A stretch of 64,000 nucleotides of DNA from Plantago major (Eukaryota; Streptophyta; Magnoliopsida; Lamiales; Plantaginaceae). Numbering within the stretch: position 1 is the stretch's first letter; each line of letters starts with the position of its first letter. The stretch covers positions 90,287,419-90,351,418 of the forward strand of contig CM048841.1 of assembly GCA_026545765.1 (NCBI GenBank). The letters run 5' to 3'. Under the pieces are notes generated by a model. It was not told the origin of the DNA, made no database searches, and saw only the letters and a program-made list of their open reading frames with translations. Positions 32,405 through 46,200 of this stretch are shown one piece after another. A program made the position numbers and the translations under genes.

Positions 32405-34978
32405 CTAAAAGATCCCTGTAAGAAGATTAGCAGCAGTAGATAAGGCAGCTCCAGTGATTGCAAATTGCACCACCTGCTCATGTGAATGATCATCAGTGGT
32501 TAATGCCACTGCAGCACCTGTAAGCGCACCAGCGACGACACTATTTTTCTGCACGAGTGAAATGTTTGTGAGCCCTCTATGGTTTAGATTGAAAAAATAA
32601 ACAGGCCGTAAACTATACAAGACCATGGAGGGTCTGCTGAAAAATAGTCTGGAGTCTAGTAGCAGAACGCACTTGGAAGAAAATGAATACTTCAAACATA
32701 AATTATGTTTACATGCTGAATTTTCACCTTAACTTCTTTACTGGGAAAATGCATAAAATGGTACATACAGGGTCGTGCAAGATTCAATAGAGGTAAAAGG
32801 AAGTACCCAATCATGGACTCCCCTAGCTTCAGTCAAACCGTAAGTGAGACCTGAGTATACCCCTGCTGCCAAACCTGCACCGATAACATTTTGTCCGTCA
32901 ACAAGTGCAATATGATCACTATTCCACAAAATTGTCACACCATAGACTATTCAGATTTGAACTCTTAACAAAGAGACACATCCCATTCGAATAAATCAAA
33001 TCAACAGAAGTTGGATATCCACAGTGAAGTCATCTCTAAGTCAGTGATCCAAGCACACACACGATATCAAGGAAAACCTCTGCCTGAGAGGTGGCCGCTA
33101 ATTCCTTTCGTGCAAAGTCTCTTAAGAGACTTTTAGCACCTCCAGGAAGGCCCAATGAATATAATTTGTTTTTCCGGGAAGTATACTGGCCTACGTTTTC
33201 GTGACTTTACTTGGCCAATTAGTGACACAGACATTTCCTAGAAGAATTTTGGACTACTAGGATGTAAGCAAACCACTTGATATTTGACTCCAAGTATAAA
33301 ATGGAAATTCTACAGTAGTACACATCAAACCAACTAAACCATATATTCCTGAACAGTCAGGACGAGGCTACATGAACATATAAAAGATAACCCAAAAATA
33401 ATATTCAATTGAAGATTTCAAATGAGAATTGTGGATTAGTAATCTCACCCCACTGCATAGACTCTTTCCCGGTGCTCATCACCTATAAAGATAAAAATAA
33501 TAACTGGATCACAATTGCAGAACAAATTACTCGTTTAATAAGCTGTGCTATGAACCAACATATAAGCGACACGGTGACTAAACTAAGCAGAGGACTAACC
33601 AAGGCTTCAACGGACTTGCTGTTGTTTTCCCCTGTAGAAAAATATTCACTAATTAGTTGAAGACCATATGTGTGGCCTTGAATACTAGTGTAAAAGAAGA
33701 AATGAATCACAAATGTCCTGAAACTCAACATAAAGGAAATGCGAGACATTGTAAGTACAATGTGCGTAAACATGCTTCTGTTCAACATATATGCGGGAAC
33801 AATGAGTTCAACTCATCCAACTCGATTCAGTCACCAGATTAATAGTGTAATAATCTAGACCAAAATATAAGTATCTTGTGTGCCTTAACTCTTTTCTTGG
33901 CAATGACTTGTTTATAATAAGGCTCATAATTCATTAAGTACTCAATTGCAGAACTCTGATAGAAAAATGAATCGTTTAATTGAAAAGGTGTGGTTGGTGC
34001 AGATCCACACTTTATACCATCTTAGATTATTACCTTTAAGATCCGGGAACCTGCTGCGCCTCTTGACCGCACCGATATCAGGAGCAACATCACCACCAAG
34101 GCCTAATTTTCAAGATCTCCATTAGCCAAACAAGTCAACAAACCTATGGAAAGCAAAACTATAGTACTTCCTTCGTTCTGTTGCATTGTACATTTTTGTC
34201 CGTTCCACCAACGGTATAGGATTCCCTTATTTGGTTACTTCAGCGTAACTAAAACATAAAAATGCCCGACCCCTTCTCAAAATCAAACATATACGACCCA
34301 ACAGAACAAATTAAGGCTATGTTCTCTTATAGAAAAGACAAAATGCTCGGGTTCGTTTAACGGGAAATTCTAGTCCCATGAAGAGAAGAGAACTTAACTG
34401 AATTTATTTTATTTGTAGTATAAAAAACAACTAAGCTGAGCTGAACTAATTGATATGAAATTAATGGTTTTTCAGATGAATAGATATCGGTAGTAAACGG
34501 GCAAAGGCATCACCTTCCACAGCGGTAAAATAAGCTTCACGTGATACAGCCTGAACAGCTCCAACCTGCAACCCAAATAAACACAATGAGAGATTATAAG
34601 CTCTTCAGAATTTGAGCTTGGCACTCTAATTCTTCTGTTAGATTACAACTTGTTTGCTAAACTGAACCCATATTGAAAGTACATAGCCTCACATTAGCAA
34701 TATCTTGGTTTCTCTAATTGTTTCAACAAATGAACAGAAAAAGATTCCATTTTTACTACTCCAACAAGCCCAAATTAGCCCCAAATAGCATAATCAAGTA
34801 ATCTAACAGTAAAAGAGAGGGATTGTATACTACATACCCCAGCAGCTTTTAGGAAGGTATCAGCAACGCGATTGAGAAGTGGATGGCCGAGATCAAAATA
34901 GCCACCATTGTCGAAGCTTCTGAGCTCATCAATAAACGATCTTTTCTCCATAGTAGTACTACTCCCACTCCCATTCAT
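32405..34978 (-). CDS. OEP16-2: Outer envelope pore protein 16-2 (seed/pollen type)
   Basis: A member of the Tim17/Tim22/Tim23 (PRAT) family; OEP16 proteins form amino-acid-selective channels in the plastid outer envelope. Seven coding exons (34838-34978, 34514-34565, 34034-34102, 33600-33631, 33449-33482, 32807-32874, 32405-32548) sum to 540 bp, 179 residues. Arabidopsis OEP16-2 has a similar length. Diagnostic pieces are FDLGHPLLNRVADTFLKAAG, VGAVQAVSREAYFTAVEG, ESMQWGLAAGVYSGLTYGLT and SVVAGALTGAAVALTTDD, ending AISTAANLL-like. Four membrane helices are expected. The loop encoded by exons 3-4 (DIGAVKRRSRFPDLK...) is the extra S-domain that separates the OEP16-2 type from OEP16-1. An internal ATG at codon 10 (MEKRSF) aligns with the shorter Arabidopsis start and may be used. 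A CE3+ABRE pair lies upstream. Confidence 0.93.
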
Positions 34979-36303
34979 TTTTACTTTTTCAAATTCCAAG
35001 TACACAATTACTTGCAACTGATCTTGTATGTTCTTGATTGTTTTGTTATCATAAAATAAGGAGGACAAAATGTACCACAGGAAAAACTGTGCCGTGAGAA
35101 GGAGACAATGGCGAACGATAGAGGAGAAGATTACGCGTGTCCTGTTGAGGTGCACACGTGTCAGTGTAAGCGAGCTCCGTGGCACTTTGTAGAATCGGAG
35201 AGGTGGAATTTGTCGGAAATTCGTTTGTTGGATTTGGGAAAATATTTCTTTTATACAATCAAACATCTTTTTTATATACGTGACAGTTTTGAACTTTATC
35301 CGGGAAACTTGCTTGGGTGGATTAACTCTCCTTGAAAGGTGGTTGAAAACGGAGTTGATCGGTCGAAACGGAAGTGGATTCGGAGTTCGGACGGATATTT
35401 TAGAGCCGTTTAAGTGAAAGCGCGCGAAATTCGAACTACGATAGAGCAGTCTTGATATTTTGGCCATAAATTTCTAATATGAACTCCGATTGACCTGATC
35501 TTGGTGTCCACGCGTAGATATGACCAAGAGCTACAACTTTCAAGAAGGAAGCATATTCAAATTCCAACGTTTAGACAATGAAAAAAAAATCCGCAGATGA
35601 AGAAATGGCCAGTTTTAAAACCGGCCATTTCATGAAGTGGCCGGAGAGGTGGAATTTGTCGTGCGTTTTCGATTTTTTGTTAAGTTTATAAGATTTTTTT
35701 GAGTTAGGGGCATTTTGGTCAATTTACAAATATTTTGTGTTGCGTTTAATGAAAATTGTGTTGCGTTTAACATAGGTGTTATGTATGCGTGCTTACTTTC
35801 GAGATTTGAGGGGTGAAACCTACAATTATCGAAAATATTACTAACAAAATTATTTCTTTATTAAAATTTAGGGGGCGAACTCCTTATACCCCCTCCTGAC
35901 TCCACGTTTGGTTCTCGATTATTTTGACCTCTCAAAAACTTTGAGACATTACGAAATTTCTAAACATTATTTTTTACATTTCATCTTATATTATAACAAC
36001 AGCTTTGGCGACATACATGACCAACATCATATATTTTATTATAATATCGCTTAATTAATAACAAACTTATAATCATAATGAATGTTTTATTAAACACATG
36101 ATATTTAATGTTAAACAGCTGATGTTTGTATTTAAATATTTGATGTGATTTCACAATCAATAGACCGTCACCAACAAAAGTTTGCCAGTATCATAATTCA
36201 AATATTCGTATTTTTCTGTAGTGTAGACATTAAAAAGCTAAATTCAGTGAATTCGGCAAGAAAATATTTATTCGAGCTAGGTGTTAGAATCTCAGAGTGT
36301 TGG
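34979..36303. other. OEP16-2 upstream region with repeated 20-mer
   Basis: It holds the OEP16-2 leader and promoter. CGGAGAGGTGGAATTTGTCG occurs twice in direct order (35196-35215 and 35642-35661), 446 bp apart. The DNA between resembles an LTR-type sequence (GATCTTGGTGTCCACGCGTA near 35498) but no complete element is seen. TGTGTTGCGTTTAA is repeated near 35735-35770. No gene is visible. Confidence 0.4.
35133..35162 (-). promoter_or_regulatory. CE3 + ABRE pair upstream of OEP16-2
   Basis: ACGCGTGTC (35133-35141), the exact coupling-element-3 core, and ACACGTGTC (35154-35162), a G-box ABRE, lie 12 bp apart and about 155-185 bp upstream of the ATG. Another ACGTG occurs at 35278-35282. CE3 plus ABRE is the classic ABA response complex bound by ABI5-type bZIP factors. 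This fits the known seed, ABA-linked expression of OEP16-2. Confidence 0.6.
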
Positions 36304-36451
36304 AGTAGTACTAATTTTTTGCTACTACTAATAAACATGAATAAAATCAACTACGTTGACACCATTCAGGGGAGTGTGGTAGTACTATTTTTTTTTTTTT
36401 TTTTTGCTACTATTAATAAACATGAATAAAATCAACTACGTTGACACCATT
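36304..36451. repeat. Tandem duplication of about 65-74 bp
   Basis: Unit 1 (36304-36368) and unit 2 (36378-36451) share GTAGTACTA, GCTACTA.TAATAAACATGA and TCAACTACGTTGACACCATT. They differ mainly by an expanded T-run in unit 2. The duplication is young and lies about 800 bp beyond the PP4R3 stop codon. Confidence 0.9.
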
Positions 36452-37213
36452 CTGTCCATTCAGGAGTCGGAATTAAGAGCTAACACTAAGTATCTCTCTG
36501 CCAAAAAAAATACCCCTGGACCAGTTCTACGACTAACTTGTATAAAGTCTAGCAAAACTTCAAAATCTAAGCAAAACCTATAAAAACACAGAACCAACAG
36601 TCCATATGACAGACAATTCAGTAAAACCAGTGACAATTTCGACTGCCTAAATTGCATAGAATTACATCAGCGATTCTTGAGTTTTTAAATATAGTAGCAT
36701 AATTCATAGTTACCTCAATGAGTTGATATACATTTCCTGGGGAGTTAATTACAGATATAATTAAAACACAAAATTTTGACCCAGATGAGGTCCCTAACTT
36801 TTTCCACTTGCATCAGACCAACTTGTTCAAGAAAATGCTACTACGTGATGTACGATTAGTGTCTATATATCAAACAGGATCTGTACTAGTAGAGCTATAT
36901 AAACCATTCAAAACAAGAACAGTTAACAGCAAAACTCAAGCATGATGCAGAATAAGCGAGAACGCTGTTGCTTATGGAAGTAATACAAGAGAGATGTTTT
37001 TCCAGGGCCGAATCTAAAGGGGAAATCCTTTCACACCACTGCCAACAGTTCTGTACAGTATATCATCTGCTAGTATCTTTTGGGGGGTTTCATTTGTTAT
37101 CCCCATTCCGTCGGGTTGAAATCTTTCAAAAGCTTGGCATTACTGGCAAGCTGCTTTCTCAATTGTATGCATCGAAGCCAAGAATCATGATAGCATTGAA
37201 CACTCAGTAGAGC

Positions 37214-40200
37214 TTATGACCCATTCACAGCTGTTTCAGGAGAGGAAATAGTTGGTAAATTCTTGCAGTCATCTCCCTGTTGCAGGTGATCAGCAGAATC
37301 ACCCACCCCATCCGTCGAGCATTCAGAAGAAGCTTCTTTCTTACTGAAGTGACTTTCAGTTTCAGCAATTTGGTTCTCCCCAGATGAGCTCACGGCCCCC
37401 TTCTCGTGTATATTGGGCTTGGCAGAGTTCTTCTCAGCATCCGTCTGAGGCCTGTTTAATGCAACAGTGGGTGCTTTCTTACTCGGAAGAGCTGTAGAGC
37501 GCAAGACAGCAAAAACACCTTCCCTCGTCTTTACTCCATTTGGAGACTGTTGCAATCTTTTGGGCTCGGGCTCAACTTTATTCACCAATTTCCGTTTCAA
37601 GCGAAATGCTGTCCCTCCATCGTCGTCCTCAGACACTTCAGGTGTTCTTTTAGGTGGGGGCCTGTAGTCCTCATCTTCATCATCATCATCATCATCATAG
37701 TCAACAAGACCACCAGACCTTCAATCGCACATCCAATAATGAGTGAGCATATACTATAAGCAATGAAGACGGTAGCAGGGTAGTTTGCTGGAAGTGAGAA
37801 TAGTGAAACCAGGCATTTTTGTGGGAACAAGACAGCAAGTCAGCAAAGAGGGTGAGGGGGTCTGATTGCTGAAGTATGTCCTGACAATGTATATGGTCAG
37901 AGGATGTGTGGCGGTTTGAGTAAGGTAAGGAATGGGAACTGGACCTGGTGTGGGTGAGGCTCGGAAGTTTTTCATTTAAAATACTAGTACAGCCATAGCC
38001 TATTTATATTTTTGTCATTGAAGGTTAAGGTTGGGAAGCAAGCATAGAAGCAAATTCCAGTAGCGGTGGATGACATAAAAAACAAGACAGTGTTTGATTT
38101 TAATGTTAATTCATCTAATTATATTCTGGCTGGTGTATATTGGAGGTGAGTGGGTCGTATGGGTGCATAAACCTTTTGCGAGTACATTATGCTCTAATGG
38201 AAAAATTCTTTGGAGAAATATAAGAAATATAAATTATTAAATAAATAAAAGAAATCACAGAAACACAAGACCGGAGAAGCAGAATAGTACCTAGATGGCG
38301 GATGTGATGACCCATTTGCTAATACAGGGGTCTCTCGTTGGCCTTTTTTGCGGCTGGCTGTTTGGGCGGATGCTGAATCTTCTTCATCACTGAACACAAT
38401 GAAAGACGGAAACCAGCAGTGTAAGACCTCAACTTTCGGCCTTATATGATGAGCATAAAAAGGTTCATATAAATTAATGGATGGGATTATGGAAATGAGA
38501 CACTAACCTATCCTCATTAAAATAATCCTCCTCTTCTTTCTCCAAAGCACGTTCATCAATTCGTTTCCTTTGGTCTAACAAACTACCGGTGCTTCTGGTA
38601 GCTGCATTTTCTAGAGCCTGGAAATGCATAAAGTAATTAGTACAAGAAAATGAGTGCAAAAAAGAGGTGATAGATTCCATAAAAAGAATTTGTAATACCT
38701 GGTCATATTTAATTTTTATAGCATGTATAGAAGATAAATTGTCAAACTTGGATAACTGGTCCCAGAACTTATCAACTAGATACCTGAGCAGTACTTTCAG
38801 GTTCTCCTGTAAAAGACAGCAAGTTTTTACAGCTATAAGTTCGAATGCAGTAATGTGAAGGAATGTCATAGCACAGATTAAAAGAACAAATACCTTCCTG
38901 ATATACTCGAAGAGCTCAAGAATAGCAGAATTCAGAAGATTGTATCGATCGCCATTAGCAACAAATGCATCGACAATTGGCTTGAAGACATTGTTCTTTA
39001 CAAAATGATTCATCACGTGCTCATCCTGTAAAATGACATGGGCAACCCAAAAGTGAATAAAATGACAACAAAATAAAACATTCAGATGACTCGGCATTTG
39101 CAGACAGAACAAGACATGTCTAGATTCACCTACTGTACGTTCTACCATAAATTTCTCCAACACAAGTACATAAAAAAGGAATCTCAAGCAAAATGAAGCA
39201 GTTAATGAACAGAGGCAGCCTATATCATCCCACCCATGGCTTAAGGATATACTACAAGTCATATACATATAGGCTCTGTTTAGCAAAACTAGTTGATTTG
39301 CTAAATATAGTATATCAAAACAAATCAGCTAGCTTAGTTTTAATAAGCTACCTGAACAAGCTTATCTGATCAGCTACTTAAGCTACTAGCTAGGTGTTCA
39401 TGGAACAAGCTTATTTCGAAAATAAGCTCATCAAGCTAGTGCTAAACAAAGCTATAGGCCAGAATTCATATGATCTACATATTGCACCTAGTAAAACAAA
39501 TATCAAATCCAAAAAATAAATGGGCCCCCCCCCCCCCCCCCCCCCCTTCCCGGTTCTTGAATGGGAACCAAGGACAGTTGTGTCTTGAAGGGGGAAAGGC
39601 CTCCACACCATCTGGACATATATGAATAAAGGTAAAAGACTACATACAACCAGGTTAAAAAATCTTCAAAATAAAAGGTAATTCCTCAGAAAGATAACTA
39701 TTGTAAATAAGGCTATCACGAAAATAACATACACTGCGAGAGATGAGTGTCCTCAAAAATCTAACAGCTGCAACTACAAGATACTTTTCTCTTCTTCGTG
39801 TCAGATATAAAATCTTCTCAATCATATTGTTGAGGAGAAAATTGCACCTGCAAAACAAAGTGCCCGGTTTCTAATTGGATCTGATTCAACTTAAACCAGC
39901 AAGATTATCATATTCAGTCATATGAAAGAGCAAGGAAGTTACTTTATTCTGTATGGATGGTGCAACACACAGAAGCATAGTAAATCACAAATATTTAACA
40001 ATATTTCAGGTTTCACAGGGCTTTTATTTCTGGATCCTTCATCTGAGCACGTAGGTTTTTTGTCGCCTTGGTCATCTGGTGGGCATGACAACGTAATTGC
40101 ATCAATTAACTGAACCAGGTGTTTCTCGTAGAAGCCTTCCACAATAGTATCTCTCTGCAATAAAACTGGAGTTACGAGTGCATCGCGACGACCTTACTAA

Positions 40201-43200
40201 TACAAGAAATAATATAAAAACCTTTATTCCGATGTTACAGGAGAGAAAGAAAAAAAACTTTAAAATTGAAACCAAGCCCGCGGATGCTCTCCTCAAGGAA
40301 TAAAATAAAAGCATACAAGTACATGGGCATTAGCTAAGAAAGGCTTCAGAGACCTGGTAATACTCCCTCCGTCCCGGAGAACTTCATACGTTAGGGTTGG
40401 CACGTAGTTTTAGGTGAAAAAATAAAATAAATGATAAAATATAAAAAAAGTGTATTTTTAGTGGGAAATGTATAAAAAGGTGGTAAAAAGGTGTAAGAGT
40501 AAGATTTTTTTATTATCTGCTGGGTGTAGGGTACCTTCCCTTTTTAGTAATGTACTAATGCACTGTGGGACGCCTAAAAATGGCAAATGTATTAAGTTCT
40601 GGGGAACGGAGAGAGTACTATATATGTACATAAGGAGGTTAAATGAATCATAATGACTGAGAAAAACATGTGATCATCACATGAAGGTTGTTATACATGG
40701 AGAATGCTTAAGAGACCAAGTCTGTTTATGGTTCATGCGGCTTGTCCAGCTATAATTTGGTAGAAGGCTCTGTTGTTATATGTAGACGAATATGGTCAAA
40801 GCAATAACAATGAATAATCCATGACAATCCCATTTATTTTCTTTCAGTTTTCCAATGATTGGTAATAGGTAAGCTTTACAAAGTGAAAGAACAGGCCAAG
40901 CAATGCACCTGCGAACCTCCCGCATATGTATCCAAGAGACTCCTAAGAATTTCAAGAAACTGGCAGTGCATATCATCTCCAAAATCTGTCAACATACCTT
41001 TTACCTACAAATAAAGGCTTCATTATATTAATATTCACCAGCAAGAAACCAATCCACAGAACATGCATGCTCCCCAAAAAAAAAAAACAAAAAAGGGCCC
41101 ACTCCACAACAAAAACGTTCCAGCAATAAACCATTTTAAATCTTGGAATTTAAATTCCATTCAAGCACTACTTCAAAAAATATCTGCATAACTATAAACG
41201 TATCCCCAGATAATATACTGAGACCATAACATCATAGGAAGATGCATAACTATAAAAGTATCCCCAGATAATATACTGAGAGACCATATCATCACAGGAA
41301 GATTTGAGGATGCATAACTAAAAGTACTCGGTCAAACATCACTCACCAAAAGTCCAAGAAGAACACCTTCTTGCCGTGCAACATAAGTACGCAATATATT
41401 TGGATCCTGATTCATGAAATGCATAATGATGTCTGTCCTGCATCATCATAACAATTATCATGCAGTGGCTGAAGTCAATACTATAAAATAAATTGAAAGG
41501 AAATGAAAATTAGATGCATGCTACGAGTTAATTCATTACCCAGTCAAAACAAGCTTCTTGTCATCACTTTTCAAAACATCCGCGATGATGTCAAATAACC
41601 CTTCACTAGCAAGGTCCCTACAAGCAGAAACATAAAGCATAAAGATCATAAAATAGAATGATCAAACGAATCAGTTTTTTTCTATTAGGGAAATTAAGCT
41701 AGGAGAAAGATTTTGACAGTCACAATTATAGTCTAGTTGTGAAAGAGGCAAGCCCGGCTCTACAAGGGTATACTTTGGAGAGACAGTGTGCTTACTGTCA
41801 CGGCTTTACCTTTGCATTTTACAAAGAGGCAGTTTCCTGACCTCAAGTCAGTGATCACTGATCAATAGGTTGCCAAAAGGAGCAACTTGCTAGTGAGCCA
41901 AGGCTTGCTCTCATTCTCAAACATGAGAGTGGAAAAAAGATGCAAGATCTTGTAATACCTATATATCCGGAGCTGATGCACCATTTGCAAACTCTTACTC
42001 AAGATACAGAACTCGTATAAAAACCGAACCTGTTATTGATATTCATCTGCAAAAGTTAGTTCGTAGTGATACATTAAGATGACACAATAACAACTCACAT
42101 GCTCCACCATACTCAAGATATAAAACAGAGAAATTTTTGTTGTCAAGAACCAAGGCGATAGGAGGTTGAAATACAGCCCCAGGACAAAGTACATTACAAA
42201 GGGATACGATGTATATTTTCAGAGATATACTGAAGATACACACGCCGTGAAGTCCAGTAACAGTGTAAGAGCAATATTTATGGTCCAGATAAGTCAACAC
42301 ACCGTAAAATATAATATTCAAATGTCATTTTTATTCATCCTCTCTTGATTATTCGAACTTCAAAAGAAATCTGATGCCGATTGCCAGCTGTTTAAGGCTT
42401 CAAATCCAGCTAGGGAGCCGTTTAATATATGAAGACAAGTCACAGCTATTGATCAACCACAGAACCCAAGATTCAAAAGACATCTAATTTATCAGACTAC
42501 CATGTAATCTTTTATACGGCATCATTCATTACCCTGCTACACAGCCACACATAAATGAAACCAACCTCTCCACCCAAAAGAAGAAAAACTAACTTGCACT
42601 AGTCTGAAAAGGTTGAGCAGTCGAAAAATTCACAATTGAAGTATTTTGATTGAGAAATGTAGGTTAAATATTGAGAAAAAGGTATTTTTGGTGTACCAGC
42701 AGCTACACTTTTCTAGAGTTTATTGACTTAAAGAGAGAAGAAAATAATCCAAAGAGACAAACCAACCTTAACAGGCGAACCAACTCTGTCGAGCAAATAC
42801 TAATCAACTTCTGAATATCCCCTAAACTAAAAGCTCTCCCCATCTTATATAATGAAATATACTAAAATCCTAATATAACTCAAACTCTAACGAGTTACCT
42901 AACTATTATTAAATCCTGGTTCCTATTTAAAACAGTCTATCAGAATTCAAAATTTGTAATGCTAAAACAATCTAGCATGACACATTTCAACGGTGTCAGA
43001 GCATATAGTGCATTCTGCATTTAGGCCATGTGCTAGGGTGACAGGAAAACCTGTCACCAAGCATAAATGAAATCTGTAGCAGTATGTTGTGCCACTATGG
43101 TGGCTGAAAAACTCGTCACCTGGTTACGGGGTATCACCAAATTGGATTTTAGCCTTTATGACTAATTTTTAGCCAAAAAGGATATCTACAACACCAAAAC

Positions 43201-46200
43201 AAATCTGAAAAGTTTACCAACCGTCATAATTCTCTCTAAATAGGCACCAATGTAGGACATTTTTAGCACCCCTTCTTCCAACTTATTTTCTCTTAATTAA
43301 ACTAAAAATACTTTTTCCTCTTATAATATTTCCTTTTCACTATTTTTGAAGCCACGGACAACAATTCATAAAATTAAAAAAAAAAATCAAAAATTTAAAA
43401 TTTAAAAAAAATATATCCAAAGTTTATGTCACCATAATGTAGTGGTGACTGACATCAGTCACTACCCATAACAACCCTCATGGTGACTGAATCAGTCACC
43501 ATAATGGATGCTCCCATGTACTTCTATGACCATGTGCAGTTTTACTATCATAAAATCCTGGGAGACTAGAAAAAAATCTTCTTAGGAGTTTGGACTAATA
43601 TAGTTTTGTTGATGATTGTGGATTCAAAAGGCTTGGGTCTATCCAACTTTACGAAGGAATGTGTTTTAAGCGTAATTTTTTTATGGAGTAATCCCCTTCC
43701 ACCTTTTGGCAATAGTTGAATCACCTCCTGTAATCATGGAATCTTGTTAATAAAAAAGTAAGGGATGCACAAACTGTGTGGAAATAAGGAACAAGCAAGA
43801 AACAGTAGGCCTTGGGGAGTTGGGCTTCTAGATATATGCTAATCAGCTTCATAGGTTTTCAGGAAATTATCCTAATCTTTTTTCGGGGAAACTAATGTAT
43901 TTGAAGCTTCAATTATTCAATTACTCCTCTCCCTCCAGAGGCGCCATATAATACACCCAGGAATACAGAAGCTGAATTCACAGATGAGTCAACCAGGGGG
44001 TAACAATGGAATACAACTAGCAGAGATTCTTACAGACACCAACAAACATTAGGTTTAGTATGTCATATATCTAATGTATTTGTGCTACAGTTTAGGGCTG
44101 ACAAAAGCGTACTGTAATTGAAAAACACACTTGCTCTTTAAGGAAATGAAAAACTGCAATCAATACCAAAGCTTTCTTTGACTCTATAGAAACTGTAGAA
44201 GATTTCAGCCTGGCAAATAGTTCCTTGATAAAGCTGCTGTCATCTTTTAGCAATGATACAATCTGCAATGAGCAAAATATAATCAGTTTGGGGGAGGGGG
44301 TGAAAAGGAGAAAGCAGAAATTATGTGAATGGTGGGAGCAATTGGGCTAAATCTCACAATGGCATTATTTGAATGAATAATGGAGTTCAGGTTTGCAACT
44401 ACTGAATCATCCAGTGCTCTGGGCAAAATAACATCCTGTTTTAAGCAATAAAAGTCATAAACTAGCTTAGTAGATAAAGACAAAAGAAATTGTCATAAAG
44501 ACTATAACAAACTCAGCTACCATACCTTCAGATAACTGAGTCTGTAAGTTTGATGTATCCTTGAAAGGACAGTTGGATTCTTAATTGGAATGGCCTGAAC
44601 AGCATCCATAAGTTAAATCAGCGATAAAAATTAACCACAATTCCATACTGACACTCTTTGAATACCCAAAATGACCACCTTATTACTCTAGTGGCGCTGT
44701 AGGAAACAGATATTAAAGATGTTAGAAGAGAGCTGTACCTCCTTAAAGACCACATGTTCCTTCAAAAAATTGCGATGATTGATTTGAGGTCCCTCAGGAT
44801 CATCTGAAAATCACATTCTTAGTTCCATCTCTGAAGGAATAATCAGAAAGAACACAGACAATATCCCGGATATAATGACAAGCAGTGGCTAATTCCATCA
44901 TGTCATAGGACACAAGGCATGCTTTCGGTTTTATAGAGATATTCTAAATTTCAGGCACTAGGACAAACATGCAATCAAATGGGTTATGCAAAACATCAAC
45001 ATTAATACAGAAGTTTGACCATAATAAATTTTTATAAAGGTCACGTCAGTATTAATTAAAAAGGAACAGATAATACATGGGAAGTGTATCATCAATGCAA
45101 AATATTTAAAAAAACAACTCAAGAGTCCTGAAAAGGAGCCACAGGATTCCTAGCAACAGCACTAAACCCAACAAAAACTCCCTCCGCCCAAAAAAGACCT
45201 TCCTCTTTTTCCATGTCAGGAGTCAGGACATCCCAAGAAACCCTTCCAATGCCCAAAATAGGAACAAATTAATTCATTATATTAACTAATTTTCTCACAT
45301 ACTTAATCATTTATTATTTATTTTCTCTCAAACTTAAACATCAACTTTTTTTTTTTGAAAACCAATACACACTTAAACATCAACTTATAATTTTATTTGT
45401 TCTTCTCATTGTTTTTTACATTCCTTCAAATGTGTGCAAAAAGATATTTGGCAGACTGTTAAATGAAGGATCATTGTTGTGATGACCAGAAAGGTCATAT
45501 ACCCCCTCTGTCCCGTTACAAGGTACCGCCTTTGCTTTTTGGAAATTACCAATCCAAAAAATTACAATTTTGGGCATATACTCACCCTTATAGCATACGT
45601 AGTTACAACTTTACCACACATCATCAATTATTTTTCTAAACAATACCCCACACACTATTTACTCACTCATTATAACACCAACCTACGCAAGTATAATCCG
45701 TTTATTCAACTAGATTTCTTAAAAACCATGAAAAATGACACACACATATATATACACATATTCAATCTGGTTTACTGTAACATTACGACATCACAAGCAT
45801 GTATGATGTAGCTACAAATCCAAACATGGCCAAACCACAACGAGATTAAAGAATGCTTCCATGTAGGAAAGTGTACAAAAGAGATGATTTACAAACTTAA
45901 ATCTACAACTTGAGAGGAATGAATGCAAGGGTGGGGTTTTATCGGATTGGATGGGAGGAGACCAAAAGGGACAGACTTACACTCAAGGCACCCAATGACA
46001 TCCATGATCACGTCGTCGTCAAACATCTTCTCAAAGATCTGGGTATTATTTAGTAGAACTGCAATTGAACATGTATAAGGAAACAATAAATGCCATTACT
46101 TGAAACATCACAAAAATGTCAGTGTGGAATTTGCAAGGCTACTTACTGATTCCTCGTACGATTTTGAAAAGTAAGTGAAGCCCATCTAGATTTTCTAAAT

